Source of the DNA: Alphaproteobacteria bacterium
GTDB taxonomy: Bacteria > Pseudomonadota > Alphaproteobacteria > Puniceispirillales > UBA1172
Length of the DNA stretch: 12,404 nt
Reading direction: 5' to 3'
Assembly: GCA_021296375.1 (NCBI GenBank)
Contig: JAGWAQ010000038.1
Span: forward strand, 1 to 12,404
Position 1 is the first letter of the stretch; the number at the start of each line of letters is the position of its first letter. Shown in pieces: positions 8,156 to 12,404 of the stretch. The position numbers were made by a program, and so were the translations under genes. The notes beneath the pieces were generated by a model, which ran no database searches, was not told the origin of the DNA, and saw nothing but the letters and a program-made list of their open reading frames with translations.

Positions 8156-9340
8156 ATGATCACCCCGAAACTTAATTTCAGCCGTCAGGAATTCGCCGCC
8201 CGCGTCGCCAAGACACGTCATGAAATGGCGAGGCGCGGGCTTGAGGTGCTGATCATCTCCGACCCGTCAAACATGGCCTGGCTCACCGGTTATGACGGCT
8301 GGTCGTTTTATGTTCATCAATGCGTCGTGCTGGGGCTTGAAGGTGAGGCGATCTGGTTTGGCCGCTCGCAGGATGCCAATGGCGCGCTCCGCACCTGCAC
8401 CATGCATCCCGACAATATTATCGGCTACCCTGACCATTACGTTCAATCGACCGAACGCCACCCTATGGATTACCTGTCGGCACGGCTGGAAGAACGCGGC
8501 TTCGCCAAGGCCAGCATCGGGGTTGAGATGGACAATTACTGGTTCACCGCCGCCTGCTATCAATCCCTGGTCCGTCATCTGCCGAACGCCAGTTTAAGTG
8601 ACGCGACGGGGCTGGTGAACTGGCAACGGGCGGTGAAATCTGACCAGGAGCTGGCCTATATGCGGCAGGCGGGGCAGATCGTCAGCCGCATGCATGAGCG
8701 GATCGTCGAGAAGGTTGAGCCGGGGTTGCGCAAATCCGACCTCGTGGCGGAAATTTATGACGCCAGCCTGCGCTATGATGACCGCATTGGCGCTGGCGGG
8801 GATTACCCGGCGATTGTGCCGCTCTTGCCGTCAGGTTCTGATGCCGCCGCCCCGCACCTGACCTGGGATGACCAGCCGATGAAATCCGGCGAAGGGACAT
8901 TTTTTGAAATTGCCGGTGTCGTCAACCGTTACCATTGCCCGTTGTCACGGACGGTATTTCTCGGCAAACCGCCGCAGGAAATGATCGACGCCGAAAAGGC
9001 CGTGCTGGAAGGCATGGAAACCGGCCTCGAAGCCGCGAAATCGGGCAATATGTGCCAGGATATTGCCGAAGCGTTCTTCGGAACCCTGGATAAATACGGC
9101 ATCGTCAAGGACAACCGGTCAGGCTATGCCATCGGCATTTCCTATCCGCCGGATTGGGGTGAGCGCACCATGTCGATCCGCAAGGGCGATGAAACCGTGC
9201 TTGAGGACAACATGACCTTGCATTTCATGACCGGATTATGGATGGAAAACTGGGGGCTTGAGATCACCGAAAGCATTGCCATTAACGGCACTACCCCGAT
9301 CTGCCTTGCCGATGTGCCGCGCAAGATGGTGGTCAAGTGA
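8156..9340 (+). CDS. doeA: Ectoine hydrolase DoeA/EutD (M24 fold, metal ligands lost)
   Basis: A 394-residue M24-fold protein recognised as ectoine hydrolase from its overall sequence and from being followed by doeB. It opens the ectoine (and probably 5-hydroxyectoine) ring to N-alpha-acetyl-L-2,4-diaminobutyrate in the cytoplasm. N-terminal domain about 10-160, including SNMAWLTGYDGWSFYV; catalytic domain after about 170. Aligned by eye to the M24 protein at 1106-2260, the metal ligands are mostly gone: E251 (FFEIAG) for the first Asp, P262 for the second, Y324 for His, M358 for the first Glu, with E372 alone kept. This agrees with published EutD work describing hydrolysis through a covalent enzyme intermediate rather than a dinuclear metal site. 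The ATG follows a perfect AGGAGG. It overlaps doeB by one base. No transporter or doeC/doeD genes are visible nearby. Confidence 0.87.
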   Translation: MITPKLNFSRQEFAARVAKTRHEMARRGLEVLIISDPSNMAWLTGYDGWSFYVHQCVVLGLEGEAIWFGRSQDANGALRTCTMHPDNIIGYPDHYVQSTERHPMDYLSARLEERGFAKASIGVEMDNYWFTAACYQSLVRHLPNASLSDATGLVNWQRAVKSDQELAYMRQAGQIVSRMHERIVEKVEPGLRKSDLVAEIYDASLRYDDRIGAGGDYPAIVPLLPSGSDAAAPHLTWDDQPMKSGEGTFFEIAGVVNRYHCPLSRTVFLGKPPQEMIDAEKAVLEGMETGLEAAKSGNMCQDIAEAFFGTLDKYGIVKDNRSGYAIGISYPPDWGERTMSIRKGDETVLEDNMTLHFMTGLWMENWGLEITESIAINGTTPICLADVPRKMVVK

Positions 9341-10338
9341 TGGCCATGAAAGACTCTCCCATCCAGCCCACCATCCCGTTTGATCGCGATGGCGCCCACC
9401 ACGGGTTTCTGCGCCTGCCCCACAGCCGCGACACTTCGGCATGGGGGAATCTGATGATCCCCATCACGGTGATCAGGAATGGCGACGGGCCGACGGCATT
9501 GCTGACCGGCGCCAATCACGGCGATGAATACGAAGGGCCGGTGGCGCTCCAGAATCTGGCGGTTGAGCTTGCGCCTGAAGATATTTCAGGGCGGGTGATC
9601 ATTGTGCCTTACATGAATTACCCGGCGTTTCGCGCTGGCAAGCGCACCTCACCTATTGATGGCGGCAACATGAACCGCATCTTCCCCGGCGCGCCCGACG
9701 GCGGCATCACCGCCAAGATCGCTGATTATTTTGAACGCTATCTCGTGCCGATGGCCGATGTCGTGATGGATTACCATTCCGGCGGGCGGACGCTTGATTT
9801 TGTCCCGTTTGCCGCTTGCCACCGGTTGCCTGACCCCGGCCATGAAGCGCGCTGTGTGGCGGCGATGCGGGCCTTTAACGCGCCTTATTCTATGACCATG
9901 CTGGAGATCGATAACGTCGGCATGTATGACACGGCGGTCGAAAACCAGGGCAAGGTGTTCGTGACAACAGAACTGTCGGGCGGCGGCACGGTGACGGCAA
10001 AGACAGCGGGCATTGCCCTTAAAGGCGCCCGCAATCTGCTGATCCACGCGGGCATCCTGAACGCCGCGCCGGAGGTTGGCGCGACGGTTAATCTTGATAT
10101 GCCTGATGGCGATTGCTTCACCTTCGCCGAGGATAACGGCATGATCGAACCGCTGGTCGATCTTGGGGAGCCTGTTCAAAAAGGGCAGGTGATCCTCAAG
10201 CTCTGGCCGCTTGACCGCTCGGGGGTGCCGCCAATTGAAGTGACCGCCAGGCGCAGCGGGATACTGGCGGCACGGCATTTCCCGGGGCTGGCGGAGATGG
10301 GGGATTGCCTCGCCGTCATTGGCGTGACGGAAGATTAA
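9340..10338 (+). CDS. doeB: N-alpha-acetyl-L-2,4-diaminobutyrate deacetylase DoeB/EutE
   Basis: A 332-residue member of the succinylglutamate desuccinylase/aspartoacylase zinc family. Zinc ligands are visible: H60 and E63 in GANHGDEYEG and H146 in DYHSGG. E211 in FVTTELSGGG is in the place of the catalytic glutamate. Further family marks are VPYMNYPAFRAGKRTSPIDG and NMNRIFPG, which I recognise from DoeB. It removes the acetyl group from the DoeA product, giving L-2,4-diaminobutyrate and acetate. The start ATG 9340 overlaps the doeA stop (TGATG), which implies translational coupling; a GTG at 9337 and an ATG at 9346 are alternatives, and the ribosome site is poor. Its TAA stop overlaps the stop codon of the converging fpr gene. 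DABA aminotransferase and aspartate-semialdehyde dehydrogenase, needed to finish the route, must be elsewhere. Confidence 0.88.
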   Translation: MAMKDSPIQPTIPFDRDGAHHGFLRLPHSRDTSAWGNLMIPITVIRNGDGPTALLTGANHGDEYEGPVALQNLAVELAPEDISGRVIIVPYMNYPAFRAGKRTSPIDGGNMNRIFPGAPDGGITAKIADYFERYLVPMADVVMDYHSGGRTLDFVPFAACHRLPDPGHEARCVAAMRAFNAPYSMTMLEIDNVGMYDTAVENQGKVFVTTELSGGGTVTAKTAGIALKGARNLLIHAGILNAAPEVGATVNLDMPDGDCFTFAEDNGMIEPLVDLGEPVQKGQVILKLWPLDRSGVPPIEVTARRSGILAARHFPGLAEMGDCLAVIGVTED

Positions 10339-11144
10339 TCGACAAACGCCCGTTCGACGACGAAATCACCTGGCGCGCTATTGGCGCCTTCCACGAATCC
10401 CATGGCCTCGACGCGGTCCTTGACGTCCTTCAGCATCGCCATTGACCCGCAGATCATGACGCGGTCATCGGCGCGGTCAAGGGGGCCGCGATTAAGCTGC
10501 TCGTAAAGCGTGCCGTCATCCATCATCGTGGTGACGCGTCCCATCAAGGGGCTGTCCTGCTGGGTGGTGGCGGCCACGAGGTGCAAGCGGCCATCCGCCA
10601 TTTCCCCCACCAACGGGTCATTCAGGACATCATTGATCAAGGTTTTGGAATAGGTCAGCTCATCTGAATTGCGGCAGGTGTGGGTGACGATAATCTGCTC
10701 AAATTTCGCGTAAGCTTCGGGGTCACGCACCAGCGAGGCAAAAGGCGCAAACCCCGTGCCGGTGGAGATCATCCACAGTGTTTTGCCGGGCAAGAGCGCA
10801 TCCAGCACCAGCGTGCCGGTCGGTTTCTTGCGCATCCAAATCGTGTCCCCGGGCTGGATTTTCTGCAGGTGTTCCGTCAATGGCCCGTCGGGAACCTTGA
10901 TCGAATAAAACTCGATCGTGTCATCCCAAGACGGGCTGGCGATCGAATAGGCGCGGAAAACCGGACGGTCACCTTCCGTGCGTGGCGGCAGGCCGATCAT
11001 CACGAACTCACCTGACCGGAAGCGAAAGCTGGCGGGGCGGGTGATGCGGAAGCGGAACAACCGGTCGGTGTAATGTTCAACTTCGGTGACGGTTTCCGCA
11101 AAAACATTGTCAGGGGCAGGTGTTGTCATGGAAGGGGCGGTCAT
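10335..11144 (-). CDS. fpr: Ferredoxin--NADP+ reductase
   Basis: A 269-residue flavoprotein of the bacterial FNR type. It exchanges electrons between ferredoxin or flavodoxin and NADP(H), with FAD bound by RAYSIAS (64-70). STGTGFAPF (127-135) is the start of the NADP-binding domain and GDFVVERAFVD is the characteristic C-terminal tail of this class. The frame extends to 11213, but ATG 11144 has GGAAAG at a suitable distance (minus strand, 11157-11152); ATG 11129 lacks a ribosome site. It could oxidise ferredoxin reduced by the neighbouring indolepyruvate oxidoreductase, though Fpr also serves oxidative-stress and general redox balance, so the link is inference. It runs convergent to doeB with overlapping stop codons, and divergent from the crotonase gene. 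Confidence 0.93.
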   Translation of the reverse strand: MTAPSMTTPAPDNVFAETVTEVEHYTDRLFRFRITRPASFRFRSGEFVMIGLPPRTEGDRPVFRAYSIASPSWDDTIEFYSIKVPDGPLTEHLQKIQPGDTIWMRKKPTGTLVLDALLPGKTLWMISTGTGFAPFASLVRDPEAYAKFEQIIVTHTCRNSDELTYSKTLINDVLNDPLVGEMADGRLHLVAATTQQDSPLMGRVTTMMDDGTLYEQLNRGPLDRADDRVMICGSMAMLKDVKDRVEAMGFVEGANSAPGDFVVERAFVD

Positions 11145-11380
11145 GGCTGGTCTTTCCGGGTGTGGGATATCAATTGACACGCAACGCGCAGCGAACATCT
11201 TCAGGTGCTGCATGAATTATGTAATCGCGGCGGCGGCAGAATGCAAGTGGCGGCCAAATTCAAGTGGCGGCCAAATTCAATTGACGGCCGGGGAAGGGTA
11301 GAAGGAGAAGGGGGACGCCCTTTGCATCTGGAGGCGGCTGGTGTAGCCTTAGGTTTTCCCATTGCTGGAGACCGCCTGTC
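11145..11380. promoter_or_regulatory. Divergent intergenic region between fpr and the ECHDC3-like gene
   Basis: This 236 bp spacer must contain both promoters. Toward fpr, a CATAAT-like -10 (minus strand, 11221-11216) lies 19 bases from TTGCAT (11249-11244 region), a weak pair with long spacing. Toward the crotonase, TTGCAT at 11322 and TAGCCT at 11344 form an equally weak pair. The spacer carries a 17 bp tandem repeat (listed separately) and two copies of CAATTGAC (11171-11178 and 11278-11285). GGAG at about 11367-11370 serves as the ribosome site for the gene at 11381. Confidence 0.4.
11244..11289. repeat. 17 bp tandem repeat, two perfect copies and one degenerate
   Basis: CAAGTGGCGGCCAAATT occurs perfectly at 11244-11260 and again at 11261-11277. 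It is followed directly by a degenerate third copy starting CAATTGACGGCC (10 of 12 bases match). The array lies between the divergent fpr and crotonase-family genes, about 100 bases from each start codon. It may be replication slippage or a set of binding sites; nothing in the sequence decides between them. Confidence 0.85.
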
Positions 11381-12175
11381 ATGACAACCGAAGACATGCT
11401 GCTTGAAGAACGCCACGGCCGCGTCGCGCTCTTGACCATGAACCGCCCCAAGGCCCGCAACAGCCTGTCGCTGGCGATGCTGGCGGAACTCCACGGCGCC
11501 ATCACGCGCCTCGGCAAGGATGACGCCATCAAGGCGATCGTGCTGGCGGGCAATGGCCCGGCGTTTTGCGCGGGTCATGACCTGAAAGAAATGACCGCCG
11601 CCCGCGCCGCTTCTGATGGCGGGCAGGCGTTTTTTACCGAAACCATGACGGCCTGTTCCGCGATGATGCAGGCCGTTGTCAATTGCCCGAAACCGGTGGT
11701 GGCGGCCCTTGAGGGGATCGCCACGGCGGCGGGGTGCCAGCTGGTTGCCTCATGTGACCTGGCGGTGGCGGGCGACGGCGCGCAGATGGCGACCCCGGGG
11801 GTCAATATCGGGCTGTTTTGCTCAACCCCCATGGTGGCGGTGTCGCGCAACATCCCCCGCAAGCGGGTGATGGAAATGCTCCTGACAGGGGAGATGATCA
11901 CGGCCCAGACCGCGGCGGAATGGGGGCTTGTCAATCGCGTCGTCACGCAAGGTCAGGCGGTGGCCACCGCCCTTGAGCTGGCGCAATCGATCGCGGCGAA
12001 ATCCGCCGCCACCCTGCGCATCGGGATAGAGGCGTTTTACAAACAGCTCGATATGCCGCTTGATGAGGCGTATGAGTACACAGCGCAGGTGATGGTCATG
12101 AACATGATGGAACCCGACGCCGAGGAAGGCATCACCGCCTTTATCGAAAAACGCCCCGCCGTCTGGCAGGGGTAA
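11381..12175 (+). CDS. Enoyl-CoA hydratase/isomerase family protein, ECHDC3-like, lacking the catalytic glutamates
   Basis: A 264-residue crotonase-fold protein. The oxyanion-hole regions are present (FCAGHDLKEM near 62-71 and GIATAAGCQL, 112-121), so acyl-CoA binding is expected. The two glutamates of classical enoyl-CoA hydratase are replaced by Q120 (GCQL) and G140 (ATPGVNIG), both shifted by 24 from the usual 144/164 numbering. GCQLVASCD and GVNIGLFCSTPMVA match, from memory, the ECHDC3 subgroup, including its mitochondrial members. Ordinary hydratase activity is therefore unlikely; a thioesterase, isomerase-like or other CoA role is possible but unproven. The start is supported by the usual short N-terminus and GGAG 10 bases upstream. 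It diverges from fpr and converges on an RNA methyltransferase gene. Confidence 0.88.
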   Translation: MTTEDMLLEERHGRVALLTMNRPKARNSLSLAMLAELHGAITRLGKDDAIKAIVLAGNGPAFCAGHDLKEMTAARAASDGGQAFFTETMTACSAMMQAVVNCPKPVVAALEGIATAAGCQLVASCDLAVAGDGAQMATPGVNIGLFCSTPMVAVSRNIPRKRVMEMLLTGEMITAQTAAEWGLVNRVVTQGQAVATALELAQSIAAKSAATLRIGIEAFYKQLDMPLDEAYEYTAQVMVMNMMEPDAEEGITAFIEKRPAVWQG

Positions 12176-12191
12176 TGCTCGATAGATCTTC

Positions 12192-12264
12192 ATCAAACAT
12201 ACTCGGGTTAATCAAACATGCCCGGGTTAATCAAACACACTCGGGTTAATCAAACATACTTGGG
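12192..12264. repeat. 19 bp tandem repeat spanning the stop codon of the RNA methyltransferase gene
   Basis: The core ATCAAACA recurs at 12192, 12211, 12230 and 12249, each exactly 19 bases apart. Three near-identical full units (CATACTCGGGTTAATCAAA and one- to two-base variants) run from 12198 to 12254, with partial copies on both flanks. Read on the minus strand, complete units carry a variant of ATGTTTGATTAA, that is the final Met-Phe-Asp-stop of the methyltransferase gene or a close variant. Confidence 0.9.
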
Positions 12265-12404
12265 GCGGGGGCGGTGTCTTCGGCGGATTTGTCGAAACAG
12301 GCCACCACCTCGGCATGGGCGGTGCGCAGGAACTGGTCCACCACCCGCACCCAACTGCAGGTGTAGCCGCCCTCGATCAGCACCGCCGCGTCACGGGCAA
12401 AACT
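12246..12404 (-). CDS. RlmD/TrmA-type 23S rRNA/tRNA uracil-5 methyltransferase, C-terminal end only
   Basis: The minus strand is open from the window edge to TAA at 12248-12246, giving the last 52 residues of a protein that starts beyond the window. The segment GGYTCSWVRVVDQFLRTAH followed by AEVVACF matches the C-terminal strand region of class I SAM-dependent RNA methyltransferases of the RsmB-unrelated TrmA/RlmC/RlmD family (typically V-x-x-VDQF-x-x-x-xHxE-x-VA). The substrate RNA cannot be told from this fragment, and the SPOUT/RsmD families do not share this ending. The final residues (SMFD) fall inside the 19 bp tandem repeat. The gene converges on the crotonase-family gene, 70 bp away. 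Confidence 0.75.
   Translation of the reverse strand, partial: SFARDAAVLIEGGYTCSWVRVVDQFLRTAHAEVVACFDKSAEDTAPAPSMFD

Noticed and set aside
12217..12245. Terminator hairpin in the repeat array, from CGGG/CCCG pairs
   Set aside because: Only four or five pairs with a loop of 13 bases and no T run follow, so no credible hairpin forms.
12198..12254. CRISPR-like array
   Set aside because: The units are 19 bp and directly abutting, with no unique spacers. It is a simple tandem repeat.

Overview
The window looks like a chromosomal segment of a GC-rich Gram-negative bacterium, most likely an alphaproteobacterium. This rests on the fused indolepyruvate oxidoreductase, the ectoine-degradation pair doeA-doeB, the bacterial-type ferredoxin-NADP reductase, short intergenic gaps and GGC/GCC-rich codon use. 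A marine or otherwise salt-exposed lifestyle is plausible because ectoine appears to be a substrate, but that is inference. I see no mobile element, RNA gene, CRISPR array or phage gene.

Layout, left to right. (1) A plus-strand pair: a 5'-truncated FAD-dependent D-amino-acid dehydrogenase-like gene, broken by a frameshift near 570-585, followed by a metal-competent M24 peptidase/prolidase (1106-2260). (2) A minus-strand pair, transcribed leftward: an acetyl-CoA acetyltransferase-type thiolase (4522-3341), then an Ldh2-family dehydrogenase (3281-2277) resembling cyclic-imine reductases. (3) Across a 186 bp divergent spacer, a tight plus-strand operon: a 1145-residue fused indolepyruvate ferredoxin oxidoreductase (4709-8146), ectoine hydrolase doeA (8156-9340) and N-alpha-acetyl-diaminobutyrate deacetylase doeB (9340-10338). 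(4) A minus-strand ferredoxin-NADP reductase (11144-10335) whose stop codon overlaps that of doeB. (5) A divergent plus-strand ECHDC3-like crotonase (11381-12175). (6) The last 52 codons of a minus-strand RlmD/TrmA-type RNA methyltransferase, with a 19 bp tandem repeat over its stop codon. Transcription units alternate in direction throughout.

The common theme is amino-acid and amino-acid-derivative catabolism. DoeA opens the ectoine ring and DoeB removes the acetyl group to give diaminobutyrate. The oxidoreductase would convert 2-oxo acids (from amino-acid transamination) to acyl-CoA while reducing ferredoxin, and the neighbouring Fpr could pass those electrons to NADP+. The thiolase and the crotonase-fold protein could handle acyl-CoA products. 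The broken D-amino-acid dehydrogenase and the Ldh2 enzyme would fit D-amino-acid/cyclic-imine turnover. The linkage of the oxidoreductase to doeAB is the least expected part. I see no new defence or mobile system here; the notable items are the gene pairing, the two contrasting M24 paralogues and two small tandem-repeat arrays.
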